This document shows positions 53,576 to 63,486 of a DNA stretch of 64,000 nucleotides, piece after piece. Position 1 is the first letter of the stretch, and the number at the start of each line of letters is the position of its first letter. The position numbers and the translations under genes are program-made. The DNA is from Clostridiales bacterium (GTDB lineage Bacteria > Bacillota > Clostridia > Oscillospirales > Oscillospiraceae): assembly GCA_902362775.1 (NCBI GenBank), contig CABIXV010000004.1, positions 82,351 to 146,350 of the forward strand. The letters are read 5' to 3'. The notes under the pieces were generated by a model. It saw nothing but the letters and a program-made list of their open reading frames with translations. It made no database searches and had not been told where the DNA came from.

Positions 53576-54553
53576 TTGATCAAATATATTGGAAAGCGTC
53601 TGCTGATGATGATTCCAGTGCTGCTGGGCGTGGTGCTGGTGGTATTCAGCATGATGTACTTTTCTCCCGGCCGGGCCGCCGACTATATGTTGGGCGACAT
53701 GGCCACAGAGGAGGACAAGCTGGCCTTTGAGGAGCAGAATGGCCTGAACCGGCCTTTCCTGGTCCAGTATGTGGACTATGTATGGGATGTGCTCCATGGA
53801 GACTTGGGAACTTCATACAGCAACAAGCGCCCGGTGCTGGACGAGATCCTGGCCCGCTTCCCCAACACTCTGATGCTCTGCTTTGTCAGTATGGTCATCG
53901 CTACGGTGGTGGGGGTCACTTTGGGCATTATATCAGCGACAAAACAGTATACCCTGTGGGATAACCTAGCCCGAGTCGGGTCTATCGTGGGCATATCCAT
54001 GCCGAGCTTCTGGGAGGGCATGATGCTCATCTTGCTGTTCTCGGTGGGGCTGGGGTGGCTGCCTCCTTCCGGCTTTACTTCCTGGAAATGCTGGATTTTA
54101 CCCGCTGTTACCATTTCTACGGTGCCCTGCGCGACTATCATGCGGATGACACGCTCCAGTATGCTGGAGGCGATTCGCCAGGACTATGTCCGGACGGCAA
54201 GGGCTAAGGGGCAGAGCGAGCGGGTGGTCATCTGGAAGCACGCCCTGAGAAACGCCCTCATTCCCGTGATGACGGTCATTGGACTGAACTTTGGCCGTCT
54301 GCTGGGCGGTATTGCTATCTGCGAGGCCGTCTTCGCCGTCCCTGGCGTGGGCAAGCTGATCGTGGATGCCATTCCCATCAAGAACACGCCGCTGGTCCAG
54401 GGTGGTATTCTGTTTATTGCCTTTGCCATGTCTATCATTAATCTGATTACCGATGTGCTCTACGCATATGTGGATCCCCGGATCCGCTCGCAGTATGTCC
54501 GGCGCAAGGCGCCCAAGAAAATGGCCGCCGTGGAAGGAGGGGAGAGTAAATGA
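53576..54553 (+). CDS. dppB: ABC transporter permease, DppB/OppB type
   Basis: 325 residues from TTG 53576 (AGGGGGG upstream). Six hydrophobic helices; the N-terminal YIGKRLLMMIPVLLGVVLVV helix and the cytoplasmic EAA-like loop DYVRTARAKGQSERVVIWKH are typical of DppB. Forms the membrane channel with DppC. Its 3' end overlaps dppC by 4 nt (ATGA). Confidence 0.94.
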   Translation: MIKYIGKRLLMMIPVLLGVVLVVFSMMYFSPGRAADYMLGDMATEEDKLAFEEQNGLNRPFLVQYVDYVWDVLHGDLGTSYSNKRPVLDEILARFPNTLMLCFVSMVIATVVGVTLGIISATKQYTLWDNLARVGSIVGISMPSFWEGMMLILLFSVGLGWLPPSGFTSWKCWILPAVTISTVPCATIMRMTRSSMLEAIRQDYVRTARAKGQSERVVIWKHALRNALIPVMTVIGLNFGRLLGGIAICEAVFAVPGVGKLIVDAIPIKNTPLVQGGILFIAFAMSIINLITDVLYAYVDPRIRSQYVRRKAPKKMAAVEGGESK

Positions 54554-55443
54554 GCAATGCCGCTACCGCTGTGCCTGAGACACGGCTGAGAGGCAGGGCA
54601 AAGAACAGCCAGACGCGGGAGATTATCAGCCGATTCATGAAAAATAAAGTGGCTGTAGCTGGATTTTTCATTATTCTGCTCCTCGTTTTTTGCGCCCTTT
54701 TCCCCTCACTTATTGCACCCTATTCCTATGAAACCATGAGTACGGGTCCGAGCTTTGCCAACCCCAGTGCGGAGCACCTGTTTGGCACCGACGAGTTCGG
54801 CCGTGATATCTTTAGCCGCGTCATCTACGGGACCCGTACCTCCCTGGCCATCGGGCTGCTGTCCGTTCTTATTGCCTGTGTCCTGGGTACCATTTTGGGC
54901 TGTATCTCAGGCTATTATGGAAACCTGACCGATAATCTGATTATGCGGGCCGTGGATATTCTGCTGGCTATCCCCAACTTGATGTTGGCCATCTCCATCG
55001 TGGCCGCCCTGGGCCGCAGCCAGACCAACCTGATCCTGGCTCTTGGAATTGGCGCCACCGGCGGTTTTGCCCGCGTGGTCCGTGGACAGATCCTTACCGT
55101 CAAGGAACAGGAGTACATCGAGGTGGCACGCGCCATCGGAGCTAGTGACTTTCGCATTATTTTTTGCCATATCCTGCCCAACTGTCTGGCGCCTATCATT
55201 GTGCAGATTAGCATCAGTGTGGGTTCCTCTATTTTAGGTGCTGCCGGTATGAGCTTTATCGGACTGGGTATCGCGCCTCCCAACCCCGAGTGGGGCGCAA
55301 TGCTGTCCGCAGGCCGCAGCTTCTTCCGAGACCACTGGTTTGTGGAAACATTCCCAGGCCTGGCCATTATGCTGGCTGTCTTTGCCTTTAACCTGTTCGG
55401 AGATGGCCTACGGGACGCTTTAGACCCCAGACTGAAGACTTGA
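54550..55443 (+). CDS. dppC: ABC transporter permease, DppC/OppC type
   Basis: 297 residues. N-terminal OppC_N helix (KVAVAGFFIILLLVFCALFP), HLFGTDEFGRDIFSRVIYGT motif and the EAA loop EYIEVARAIGASDFRIIFCH define DppC. Partner of DppB. The start overlaps the dppB stop (ATGA). Confidence 0.95.
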   Translation: MSNAATAVPETRLRGRAKNSQTREIISRFMKNKVAVAGFFIILLLVFCALFPSLIAPYSYETMSTGPSFANPSAEHLFGTDEFGRDIFSRVIYGTRTSLAIGLLSVLIACVLGTILGCISGYYGNLTDNLIMRAVDILLAIPNLMLAISIVAALGRSQTNLILALGIGATGGFARVVRGQILTVKEQEYIEVARAIGASDFRIIFCHILPNCLAPIIVQISISVGSSILGAAGMSFIGLGIAPPNPEWGAMLSAGRSFFRDHWFVETFPGLAIMLAVFAFNLFGDGLRDALDPRLKT

Positions 55444-55453
55444 GGTGAGCATG

Positions 55454-56437
55454 ATGAGTGAAAAACTGTTAGATATTAAAGATCTGGCCGTTCATTATGC
55501 CTCCGGTAAGGATACGGTCAAGGCCGTCAACGGTATTAGCTTCAGTCTGGAAAAGGGAGAGTCTTTGGGACTGGTGGGTGAAACCGGGGCCGGTAAGACC
55601 ACCACCGCCCTGGCCATCATGGGTCTGGTGCCCAATCCTCCAGGAAAGGTGGTCAACGGTGAGATCCTTTTTGAAGGGGAAGACCTGCTCCAAACCAGCC
55701 AGGCTGATATGCGTAAGATCCGGGGCGCCAAGATATCCATGATCTTTCAGGACCCCATGACCGCTTTGAACCCGGTCCTTACTGTGGGTGAGCAGATCTG
55801 CGAGGTCATCCACCTTCATCAGAATATCCCCCGGACAGAGGCAACTCAGAGGGCGGTCCAGATGATGGAGTTGGTTGGTATCGAAGGGAGCCGCTACAAC
55901 GACTATCCTCACCAATTTTCCGGCGGTATGAAACAACGTATTGTGATTGCTATCGCCCTTGCCTGTAACCCGGAGCTGCTGGTGGCCGACGAGCCCACCA
56001 CTGCCTTGGATGTAACCATCCAGGCCCAGGTGCTGGACCTGATTGAGAAGCTGAAGGCCGACTTTAACACCTCGCTGCTTCTGATTACCCACGATCTTGG
56101 CATTGTGGCCGAGGTATGCGACAAGGCTGCGATCATGTACGCCGGACGCATCGTGGAGTATGGCAATCTGGAGCATATTTACAACAATACTAAACATCCC
56201 TACACCGTAGGTCTCTTCGGATCTATCCCAAACTTTGATGAGAATGTCCGTCGGCTCAAGCCTATTCCGGGACTGATGCCGGACCCCACCCGGCTGCCTG
56301 AAGGCTGTGCCTTCGCACCCCGCTGCCCCCATGCCACTGATCGGTGCCGCCAGGCTCCTATTCCAGTGGTGGAGGTGGAGCCTGGACACCTGGTGGAGTG
56401 CGTCCTATTTGAACAGCAGGGGGTGGCTGGAGCATGA
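55454..56437 (+). CDS. dppD: ABC transporter ATP-binding protein, DppD/OppD type
   Basis: 327 residues from ATG 55454 (GAGG, 8 nt spacing; ATG 55451 is close behind). Walker [10 protein letters not shown], signature FSGGMKQR, Walker [15 protein letters not shown] and the C-terminal oligopeptide-transporter extension with Cys-rich motif [14 protein letters not shown], which in relatives binds an iron-sulfur cluster. Couples ATP hydrolysis to import together with DppF. Confidence 0.94.
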   Translation: MSEKLLDIKDLAVHYASGKDTVKAVNGISFSLEKGESLGLVGETGAGKTTTALAIMGLVPNPPGKVVNGEILFEGEDLLQTSQADMRKIRGAKISMIFQDPMTALNPVLTVGEQICEVIHLHQNIPRTEATQRAVQMMELVGIEGSRYNDYPHQFSGGMKQRIVIAIALACNPELLVADEPTTALDVTIQAQVLDLIEKLKADFNTSLLLITHDLGIVAEVCDKAAIMYAGRIVEYGNLEHIYNNTKHPYTVGLFGSIPNFDENVRRLKPIPGLMPDPTRLPEGCAFAPRCPHATDRCRQAPIPVVEVEPGHLVECVLFEQQGVAGA

Positions 56438-57396
56438 GTGCGCTGCTGGAAGTCAAAAATCTGAAAAAATATTTCCGTACCGCCAGGGGCACCCTTCATG
56501 CGGTGGACGATGTTTCTTTTTCCGTCGAGGAGGGCAAGACCCTAGGTGTGGTAGGCGAATCGGGGTGTGGTAAGTCTACCCTGGGCCGCACCATTCTCCG
56601 TCTACATGACGCCACAGAGGGTCAGGTGCTCTATCAGGGACGGGATATTACCCAGGTGAACCGCCGAGAACTGAAGCAGCTCAGGCAGGATATGCAGATG
56701 ATATTCCAGGACCCCTTCTCCTCTCTGGACCCCCGTATGTCCGTCAGCCAGCTGATTGCGGAGCCGCTGATCATCTATAAAAAGTGCTCCTCCAGAGCTG
56801 CGCTGATTCAAAAGGTGGAGGAGCTGATGGACACCGTGGGACTGGCCCGCCGCCTGGTCAACACATATCCCCATGAATTGGACGGAGGCCGCCGCCAGCG
56901 TATCGGTGTCGCCAGAGCCCTGTCCCTGGACCCTAAGTTCATCGTCTGTGATGAGCCGGTTTCCGCCCTGGACGTGTCCATTCAAGCCCAGATCCTGAAT
57001 CTGATGCAGGACCTGCAGGAGGAACGGAACCTGACCTATCTCTTTATCACTCACAATATGTCAGTGGTGAAGCATATCTCCGACCGCATCCTGGTCATGT
57101 ATCTGGGCACGGTAGTAGAGCTTGCTGACGCACAGGAGATGTTCCGGAACCGTCTCCATCCCTATACCAAGGCCCTGCTGGCAGCGGTACCCATTCCGGC
57201 CCTGCGGGAGAAGCAGCCTCGCAAGCTGCTGAAGGGGGAAATTTCTTCTCCCATCGACCCTAAACCTGGCTGCCGCTTTGCCAGCCGATGCCCCTATGCC
57301 ACAGAGCTGTGCCGGACCCAGTCCCCTGGGCTGGAAGAGGTACTGCCCGGACACTATGTGTCCTGCCACCGAGTTAGGGAGATCAATCAGCTTTGA
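56434..57396 (+). CDS. dppF: ABC transporter ATP-binding protein, DppF/OppF type
   Basis: 320 residues; ATG overlaps the dppD stop (ATGA). Walker [10 protein letters not shown], Walker [15 protein letters not shown], and the extension with [14 protein letters not shown]. The ABC signature is altered: [10 protein letters not shown] where most members have LSGGxxQR (Asp in place of the signature Ser). In two-ATPase importers one site may be degenerate, so this may be the weaker half. Last gene of the M20-dpp operon. Confidence 0.93.
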   Translation: MSALLEVKNLKKYFRTARGTLHAVDDVSFSVEEGKTLGVVGESGCGKSTLGRTILRLHDATEGQVLYQGRDITQVNRRELKQLRQDMQMIFQDPFSSLDPRMSVSQLIAEPLIIYKKCSSRAALIQKVEELMDTVGLARRLVNTYPHELDGGRRQRIGVARALSLDPKFIVCDEPVSALDVSIQAQILNLMQDLQEERNLTYLFITHNMSVVKHISDRILVMYLGTVVELADAQEMFRNRLHPYTKALLAAVPIPALREKQPRKLLKGEISSPIDPKPGCRFASRCPYATELCRTQSPGLEEVLPGHYVSCHRVREINQL

Positions 57397-57436
57397 ATGG
57401 GAATAGGACCGGCACGACTTGGTTTTCCATGAAAGC

Positions 57437-57468
57437 AAAGGCCCCGCACTTCTTTGTGCGGGGCCTTT
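57437..57468 (+). terminator. terminator of the M20-dpp operon
   Basis: AAAGGCCCCGCAC (57437-57449) / GTGCGGGGCCTTT (57456-57468), loop of 6. Confidence 0.85.
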
Positions 57469-57525
57469 GCTGTAGAATTTTTGATACAGGTAGCTTGGCA
57501 AGAAGAATAGACGCCCCTTCCAAAA

Positions 57526-57568
57526 AAATACAGCCCCAAATGTCTGCTGCGCATCTGGGGCTGTATTT
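57526..57568 (-). terminator. terminator of the FtsX permease operon
   Basis: AAATACAGCCCCA pairs with TGGGGCTGTATTT; the minus strand then runs into seven T, serving the permease gene that ends at 57628. Confidence 0.85.
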
Positions 57569-57627
57569 ATATTTGCTGGCTTACTCCAATCTCCAGCTCC
57601 AGCGGTCGGGGAAGGAAATCACATTCC

Positions 57628-60291
57628 CTATTCGGAATCCCGCAGACGCTCCACGATGGTATGCTTGGCTACTGAGCGGTATACCGCCAGAGGGACAAGA
57701 GAGCCCAACAGGGCGAATACAGGGGCCGTGGCCAGGATGGGGGCTAAGGTGAAGCGGTAGGTGAAGAACCAGAACATGCTCTGCAAGGCGGAGAAGGCAA
57801 TCGGGCCCAATACCAGGGCCAGCACCAAGGCCAGGAGCACCGAACCAAGGGCGTACAGCAGCCCCTCCCATACCAGCATCCGCTTGAGCTGTCCACCTGT
57901 CATGCCGATGGACTGGAGGACGGCCAACTCCCGCTTTCGGGTGATGATGCCGGTGAGAATCGCATTGAAAAAGTTCAGCACCCCCACCAGTCCAACGATG
58001 CCGCTGAGGGCCCCGCCTAGCAGTAGGAACATGGAGCGCATCCCCTCGAACTCCGCGGCATAGGTAGACTTGCTCTCATAGTCGAACTGAGGATTCACAT
58101 TCTCCGTGTAGTCCGCCAGGAAGGACTCCATAGCGGGGTTGGCCTCATCCGTAGTGTCGAAGGCATAGTACATGACGCTGTCTGTGCCCGTGTCCTGGAT
58201 AAAGGTCTGGTCGTTCATAATAAACTCGTCCGCCCCGTAATAGCGGTAGCTCAGGGCCATGGGCACCGTCACCAGGGCGGCCACCTCGTACTCGATATCT
58301 CGGTACTTTACGGCCCGATCCACCCAGTTGGCGCCCTCGGGCACATTCTCCCAGGGGCCATATATCTCGCCAGTGTCAGGGTTATAATACTCGTACTCTT
58401 CCACATAGCGCAGGGTGACTGTGTCCCCCAGCCGGGCCCAGTGGGAGTCCATCTCGGGCTGACCATAGTCGTCGTCACTATACACAGCGGCCACATACCG
58501 CCCGCCAGGCTCGTTGAGCTTGGACAGGTCCCCCGCCAGCACTGTCAGGTGGTCCAGAGGGAACTGCTCCATGCCGTAGAGCTGCACCCGGTCGGCCAGC
58601 AGGCCTTCCTCGTTCCGGTCCATGAAGTGGACCTTGCTGTCCAGTTGTTCTGGGGTGTTCCATTTGCTCCAGACGGAGCGGTAATACTCCTCGGTGACGA
58701 ATTCCAGAGCGGAAGAGGTCTTGCCGTAGACCAGGCCGCCGTCAGTGATGCCGCCCTGGGCGTCGATGGCGGAAATGACGTCCTCGGTAACATCCATCTC
58801 GCTGTTGTAATCGTCACCGCCAGTCTGGAACTGGCCCGCGTCGGCCACGATAAAGTCGCTGGCGGTGAAGTTGGATACATATTTGTCCATGTCAAAGCCG
58901 TTGGTAAAGGTGACCGTCACAGTGAGCAGCACCACGGCCAGGGATAGGGAGAGGACGGTGACCGCGGTCTTGACCCGGTTCCGGCCCAGGTTGGCCTGGG
59001 CCATAGAGAGCAAGGAGACGCCTTTGGCGTTCCTCTTTCCTCCATGCCGCACCGCTCCGCCCTCGGCGTATCGTACCGCCTCGATGGGAGATACCCGTGC
59101 GGCCATCCGCCCAGGCTTGCGGCAGGAGATCAGAACCGTGACCAGAGCGAACAGGGCGGAGGCCACAAAGATAGCCGGGTTTACTGATACCACGTTGGAC
59201 ACCGCGTTTAGTTGGCGGATGATCACCGGGGTGAGCTGTCCACCCACCAGCCAGCCCAGCAGCAATCCCAGAGGGATGCCCACCAGAGACAGGGCCAGGG
59301 CCTGGTGCCGGATGATCCGGCGGAGCTGCCGAGGGGTGGTGCCGATGGTCTTGAGCAGGCCGTAGAAGCGGATATCGTTGGCCACTGAGATCTGGAACAC
59401 ATTGTAAATAATGAGATAGCCGGTGAAGATAATGAGGAGCAGGATCGCGCCGATGGCCAGCAGGAGGGTGGGGTCCATGCTGCCGGAAAGCTGGGCGCCG
59501 GTGTAGCCCCAGTTGACACCGGTGTGGATATAGCCCGGCTGGGTGGAGCTCTGACCCTGATAGCCGTGGTTGGTCAGGATCTCCTCTAGGTCGCCGGCGA
59601 TGTTCCGGGCCCCATTTTTCAGCATCACGTCCAGATTCCAGGAGCCGGTCATGCCGTCTGTGGTCTGGCCCGGCACCACGCCGGTCTCTGCCAGGACGGC
59701 GTCCACCCGGCTCTCCGGGATGAGAATGTGGTTGGCCACGATGGCCTCGTCGTGCTCCCACCAGCCGCACAGGGTAAAGGTCTGGGTGGTCGTGCGGCCG
59801 TCCACATCAAAGGTGACAGTAAATTGTTCCCCCAGTTTAGGTTCTACTCCCAGCAGCTCCAACACATGGGTATCAGTGGCAGCCTCATTCGTGCCCTCCT
59901 GGGGCAGACGGCCCTCCACTGGGTCGCAGAACTGCCAGTGGGCCTCGTTTGCATCGGACCAGCCAATCTCCACATGTGACTTGTTGAAGGGCATCTCGCT
60001 GGGCATACCCAGAAAGCGCCGCAGGCCCCACTGACCGATGAGAGGGTCGTCCTTCAACTGGTCAAACTGTTCCTCCGTCAGGTACTTGAAGCCGCCATGG
60101 GAGAAGCCGCCCACCTGGCGAAAGTTGTTCTGCTGGATGCCGTCGTTAATGGACATGGCAATGGTGAACAGGGAGGTGAATAGCACCGTGGTCAAAGCGA
60201 TGGCCAGCACCGCCACAATGTTGCGGGTGCGGTTGGCCCGAAGACTCCTGTGAGAGAGGGTCCGGATACATTTGCCATTGGATACCTTCAT
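57628..60291 (-). CDS. FtsX-family ABC transporter permease (large, two FtsX domains)
   Basis: 887 residues from ATG 60291 (GAGGAGG, 8 nt spacing). An N-terminal helix (RNIVAVLAIALTTVLFTSLF) leads to an extracytoplasmic domain, three helices with the FtsX pattern (about residues 255-395), another helix near 440, a second large acidic, Tyr/Asp-rich outer domain (about 465-740) and three C-terminal helices with the TRKRELAVLQSIGMTGGQ FtsX signature. This is the MacB/LolE-like or antimicrobial-peptide-exporter layout of Firmicutes. It pairs with the ATPase 13 nt upstream. Work against envelope-active peptides is inferred from the two-component genes beside it. Confidence 0.9.
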   Translation of the reverse strand: MKVSNGKCIRTLSHRSLRANRTRNIVAVLAIALTTVLFTSLFTIAMSINDGIQQNNFRQVGGFSHGGFKYLTEEQFDQLKDDPLIGQWGLRRFLGMPSEMPFNKSHVEIGWSDANEAHWQFCDPVEGRLPQEGTNEAATDTHVLELLGVEPKLGEQFTVTFDVDGRTTTQTFTLCGWWEHDEAIVANHILIPESRVDAVLAETGVVPGQTTDGMTGSWNLDVMLKNGARNIAGDLEEILTNHGYQGQSSTQPGYIHTGVNWGYTGAQLSGSMDPTLLLAIGAILLLIIFTGYLIIYNVFQISVANDIRFYGLLKTIGTTPRQLRRIIRHQALALSLVGIPLGLLLGWLVGGQLTPVIIRQLNAVSNVVSVNPAIFVASALFALVTVLISCRKPGRMAARVSPIEAVRYAEGGAVRHGGKRNAKGVSLLSMAQANLGRNRVKTAVTVLSLSLAVVLLTVTVTFTNGFDMDKYVSNFTASDFIVADAGQFQTGGDDYNSEMDVTEDVISAIDAQGGITDGGLVYGKTSSALEFVTEEYYRSVWSKWNTPEQLDSKVHFMDRNEEGLLADRVQLYGMEQFPLDHLTVLAGDLSKLNEPGGRYVAAVYSDDDYGQPEMDSHWARLGDTVTLRYVEEYEYYNPDTGEIYGPWENVPEGANWVDRAVKYRDIEYEVAALVTVPMALSYRYYGADEFIMNDQTFIQDTGTDSVMYYAFDTTDEANPAMESFLADYTENVNPQFDYESKSTYAAEFEGMRSMFLLLGGALSGIVGLVGVLNFFNAILTGIITRKRELAVLQSIGMTGGQLKRMLVWEGLLYALGSVLLALVLALVLGPIAFSALQSMFWFFTYRFTLAPILATAPVFALLGSLVPLAVYRSVAKHTIVERLRDSE

Positions 60292-60304
60292 AGAGCCCAC
60301 CTCC

Positions 60305-60973
60305 TCACCGTGCCACGATCCTGCCGTCCTCAATGCGAACGATGCGGTCGGCTAGTTGGGCGATCTCCTCGTTGTGAGTGATCATAACGATGGTCTGGGC
60401 AAATTTTTGACCGGTGACCTTCATCAGGGAAAGCACATCCTGACTGGTCCTGGTGTCCAGATTACCCGTAGGCTCGTCTGCCAGGACAATGGCCGGTTTG
60501 GTCGCCAGGGCCCGGGCGATGGCCACCCGCTGCTGCTGGCCTCCGGAGAGCTGGCCAGGGAGATTTTGGAGCTTGCTCTCCAGGCCCAGAGCGGAGATGA
60601 CCTGCCCCACATACGACTCGTCAACCCGGCCCCCGTCCAACTGGATGGGCAGGACGATATTTTCGTACACGCTGAGTACCGGCACCAAATTGAAGGACTG
60701 AAAGACGAAGCCGATTTTCCGCCGCCGGAAGATGGTCAGGGCTTCGTCCTTCAGGTCAAAAATTTTCTGCCCGTCTACGGTGACAGAACCGGAGGTGGGC
60801 CGGTCCAGACCGCCCAGCATATGGAGCAGGGTGGATTTCCCGCTTCCTGAGGTGCCCACGATAGCTACAAATTCCCCGTCCTCCACGTTCAGGTCCACTC
60901 CGTCCAAGGCTTTTACCAGAGTGTCGCCAGAGCCGTAGTATTTTCTTAAATCCTTGGTCTGTAAAATTGTCAT
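60305..60973 (-). CDS. ABC transporter ATP-binding protein (MacB/LolD/BceA-like)
   Basis: 222 residues from ATG 60973 (AAAGGAG, 8 nt spacing). Walker [11 protein letters not shown]-loop [10 protein letters not shown], signature LSGGQQQR, Walker [15 protein letters not shown] and H-loop MITHNEE. The LDTRTS and FNLVP features mark the MacB/LolD group of ATPases that drive FtsX permeases by mechanotransmission instead of import. It follows a promoter region with three phased repeats (61035-61063). Confidence 0.94.
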   Translation of the reverse strand: MTILQTKDLRKYYGSGDTLVKALDGVDLNVEDGEFVAIVGTSGSGKSTLLHMLGGLDRPTSGSVTVDGQKIFDLKDEALTIFRRRKIGFVFQSFNLVPVLSVYENIVLPIQLDGGRVDESYVGQVISALGLESKLQNLPGQLSGGQQQRVAIARALATKPAIVLADEPTGNLDTRTSQDVLSLMKVTGQKFAQTIVMITHNEEIAQLADRIVRIEDGRIVAR

Positions 60974-61021
60974 TGTGATATCTCCTTTATGGAAAAGTGG
61001 GGGCGTATGCCTACGCTCCCC

Positions 61022-61063
61022 ACTATACCAAGACAATCTTTCCACAATCTTTCTCAAATCTTT
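61022..61063 (-). promoter_or_regulatory. ABC operon promoter with three 11-bp-phased repeats
   Basis: Minus strand reads AAAGATT three times at exact 11-nt steps (61063-61057, 61052-61046, 61041-61035), then TATAGT (61027-61022). There is no -35 hexamer where one is expected. This is the layout of an OmpR-type activator site, and the adjacent response regulator is the candidate. Confidence 0.65.
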
Positions 61064-61086
61064 CACTGTTGTAAGATTTGAAGATT

Positions 61087-61989
61087 TTATTCCTTGGGCA
61101 GATACAGGGAAAACCGACTCCCCTGGCCGGGGCTGGAATTGAGGCGGATATATCCGCCCTCACGAGTTACCACCTCTCTAGCCAGATAGAGGCCGATCCC
61201 GAGGCCCTCCTGGTCCCGGACGGCCTCGCCCCGGTAGAAGCGGCCAAAGATGGCCCCCTGTTCTCCCTCCGGGATGCCGGGACCATTGTCCTCTACCTGA
61301 ATGGCGCAGAACAGCTCGAACTCCCGGACGGAGAGGGCGACCTTGCCCCCCTGCGGGGTGTATTTCAGGGCGTTGTCTACGAGGTTGTAAAGGGCTTCCG
61401 CGGTCCACTTCTCATCAAACCTGGCCTGGGCAGAGGTGGGCTCCGCCGTGAGAGAGAGCCCCCTTTCCCTGGCCTTCTGCCGCCCCTGGATCAGAACCGC
61501 GTCCAGCAGCCGCTGGACGCCATGGACCTGTGGGTCCATGGCGAAGATGCCCGTTTCCAGACGGGACGCCTTCACTAAGGTCTGAATGAGGAAGGACAGC
61601 TTTTCCCCCTGCTGGGCCAGTACGGCGGCCTGCTCCGCCTGCTCCGGAGGCAGGTCCCCCTCGGCCAGCAGGGAGGCGTAGAGCAGGATATTGGCAATGG
61701 GAGTCCTGGTCTGGTGGGAGATGTCGGAGATCAGCGTCTGGACGACCTCCCGCTCCCGCTCCAGATTTCGGGTGGAGGCGGCGGAGCCATTGAGAAACCG
61801 GGCCAGCTTGGCCTCCAGAGAGGAGGGAACGGATTCGTCAAAGGCGTTTTCCCGAAAGCTTCCATCCACAGCGGCGGACAGCATTTCATCCAGCCGCCGG
61901 AGGGTCCGGCGGCCGCTGTACCACTGGTACAGGCCGAAGCCCAGGCCCAGAAGGGCCAGTGCTAAACAGACATAGCCGCCCGCTCCCAT
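61087..61989 (-). CDS. sensor histidine kinase, one-transmembrane type
   Basis: 300 residues from ATG 61989, which shares one base with the response-regulator stop (TGATG). A single hydrophobic helix (about residues 4-22) is followed directly by a cytoplasmic linker, the H-box DISHQTRTPIANIL, N-box LYNLVDNALKYTP, G1 VEDNGPGIPEG and G2 GLGIGLYLARE. There is almost no extracytoplasmic sensor, so it probably senses through a partner, perhaps the FtsX transporter, as in Bce-type systems. That analogy is inference. Confidence 0.9.
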   Translation of the reverse strand: MGAGGYVCLALALLGLGFGLYQWYSGRRTLRRLDEMLSAAVDGSFRENAFDESVPSSLEAKLARFLNGSAASTRNLEREREVVQTLISDISHQTRTPIANILLYASLLAEGDLPPEQAEQAAVLAQQGEKLSFLIQTLVKASRLETGIFAMDPQVHGVQRLLDAVLIQGRQKARERGLSLTAEPTSAQARFDEKWTAEALYNLVDNALKYTPQGGKVALSVREFELFCAIQVEDNGPGIPEGEQGAIFGRFYRGEAVRDQEGLGIGLYLAREVVTREGGYIRLNSSPGQGSRFSLYLPKE

Positions 61990-62648
61990 CACTGGATCTC
62001 CCAAGTGTAGCCAAGGCCATATACCGTCTTAATGGGGGCGTCCCCCAGCTTGGCCCGCAGGCGGCGCACCGCCACCGACAGAGCGTTTTCGTCCACAAAC
62101 TCGCCCCCATCCCATACTCGATCCAGGAGCTGCTCCCGGGTCAAGGTCTGGCCACGGTGTTCCACCAGCAGACGGAGCAGCCGCTGTTCCGTCTTGGACA
62201 GCTCGATCGCCTCTCCGTTCCGGGAAAAGGCCATGCCCGCAAAGTCAAAGGAGAAGGGGGGCAGCTCCACCACTTCGCCTCTGGGGACGGCCCCCCGGCG
62301 GAGCAGATTGTTTACCCTGGCCCGGAGGACAGCGAGGGAAAAGGGCTTTGTCACATAGTCGTCCGCCCCCAGCTCCAACCCGGTCACCTGGTCGCTCTCC
62401 AGGTCGTTGGCAGTGAGGATGAGAACGGGTACCTGACTCACAGAGCGTATCTCAGTCAGCAGTTCCAGGCCGTTCCCGTCGGGCAGATTGAGATCCAGAA
62501 TGACCAGGGAGATGGGTAGCTGGGCGAACAGCCGGCGGCCCTCGGCCAGAGTCCGGGCCAGATGGGGCTCCCGGTCCCCAGCGGCCAGGGCCAGGGTGAT
62601 CCCCCGGCCAAGTGCCTGGTCGTCCTCAATGAGCAAAAGATGTTCCAT
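61989..62648 (-). CDS. OmpR/PhoB-family response regulator
   Basis: 219 residues. Receiver domain with the acidic pair in IEDDQ, phospho-acceptor Asp in LVILDLNLPDG, Thr in ILTAND and Lys in YVTKPFS; C-terminal winged helix with LSKTEQRLLRLLVEHRGQTL and the SVAVRRLRAKLGD recognition helix. It should bind tandem repeats, and three 11-bp-phased AAAGATT copies lie before the ABC genes. GGAGG precedes the ATG; it begins 23 nt after yaaA. Confidence 0.95.
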   Translation of the reverse strand: MEHLLLIEDDQALGRGITLALAAGDREPHLARTLAEGRRLFAQLPISLVILDLNLPDGNGLELLTEIRSVSQVPVLILTANDLESDQVTGLELGADDYVTKPFSLAVLRARVNNLLRRGAVPRGEVVELPPFSFDFAGMAFSRNGEAIELSKTEQRLLRLLVEHRGQTLTREQLLDRVWDGGEFVDENALSVAVRRLRAKLGDAPIKTVYGLGYTWEIQ

Positions 62649-62671
62649 AGGTCCTCCGCTTTCCAGAAAGC

Positions 62672-63433
62672 TCAGTCCTCTTTGGCCCTGGCCTTCTTGA
62701 TAAATACATAGTGAGTGGGGGTGGACCGCTCCTGGGAGAAGGAGTACCCCAGACGGTCAAAGGCTTGCATGGCCTCCGGGCTCTCTGACAGGTGTTCGGT
62801 GAGATAGCGGACCATTTCACCACGAGCCATTTTGCACTGCGTGCCCTTTTCCAGTACCCGGCCCTCCCTCAGTTCCCCGAAGGTACAGGAGATGACGGTC
62901 ATTCCCTGTGGCAGATGGTCGGTCACCGCTCGGCTGTATTCCCGTGAGGCCAGATCGACCAGAAGGCCGTCCTCCTCCGCCAGCGCCTGGGCTAAGGAGG
63001 GACCCCAAAACTGGTACAGGGACTGACAGCCCAGCCCGGCCAGCCTGGCCTGCATCTCCAGCCGGTAGGGGGTGACTCCGTCGAAGGGGCGCAGCACCCC
63101 ATAAAAGCCGGACAGGATGCGCAGATGCCGGTCTAAATAGTCGAACTGCTCCCAGGAGAACAGGTGGGGGGCCATATAGCGGTACTGGATGCCCTCATAG
63201 GCCAGGACTGCTGGAGTGAGTCCTTCCTCCAGCTCCATATGCTGGAGCCGCTCATAATTGAGTGAGGCGATGGCGTCATTACAGCGCCACAGGGCCTTTA
63301 GCTGGTCGTAGGACATGGTTTTCAGCCAGTCACAGAGCAGCCGGGTCCGATCCAAGAACCGGGGGAGGCCCCGGATCTCCATGGTATCCGTGTCCACGTT
63401 CATTTTCTTTGCCGGGGAGATGATCAGCTTCAT
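62672..63433 (-). CDS. yaaA: YaaA-family peroxide stress protein
   Basis: 253 residues, full family length (DUF328/UPF0246). Landmarks: the start MKLIISPAKKMN, the AYEGIQYRYM segment, FYGVLRPFDGVTPYRLEMQA and the CTFGELREGRVLEKGTQCKM block. In E. coli YaaA lowers intracellular free iron during peroxide stress and binds DNA. AGGAGGG lies before ATG 63433. It may be cotranscribed with the two-component genes that follow. Confidence 0.93.
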   Translation of the reverse strand: MKLIISPAKKMNVDTDTMEIRGLPRFLDRTRLLCDWLKTMSYDQLKALWRCNDAIASLNYERLQHMELEEGLTPAVLAYEGIQYRYMAPHLFSWEQFDYLDRHLRILSGFYGVLRPFDGVTPYRLEMQARLAGLGCQSLYQFWGPSLAQALAEEDGLLVDLASREYSRAVTDHLPQGMTVISCTFGELREGRVLEKGTQCKMARGEMVRYLTEHLSESPEAMQAFDRLGYSFSQERSTPTHYVFIKKARAKED

Positions 63434-63486
63434 AATATCCCTCCTTGGGACAGTATAAAACAGTTTCAGTAAAAAGGAAATGGGAA

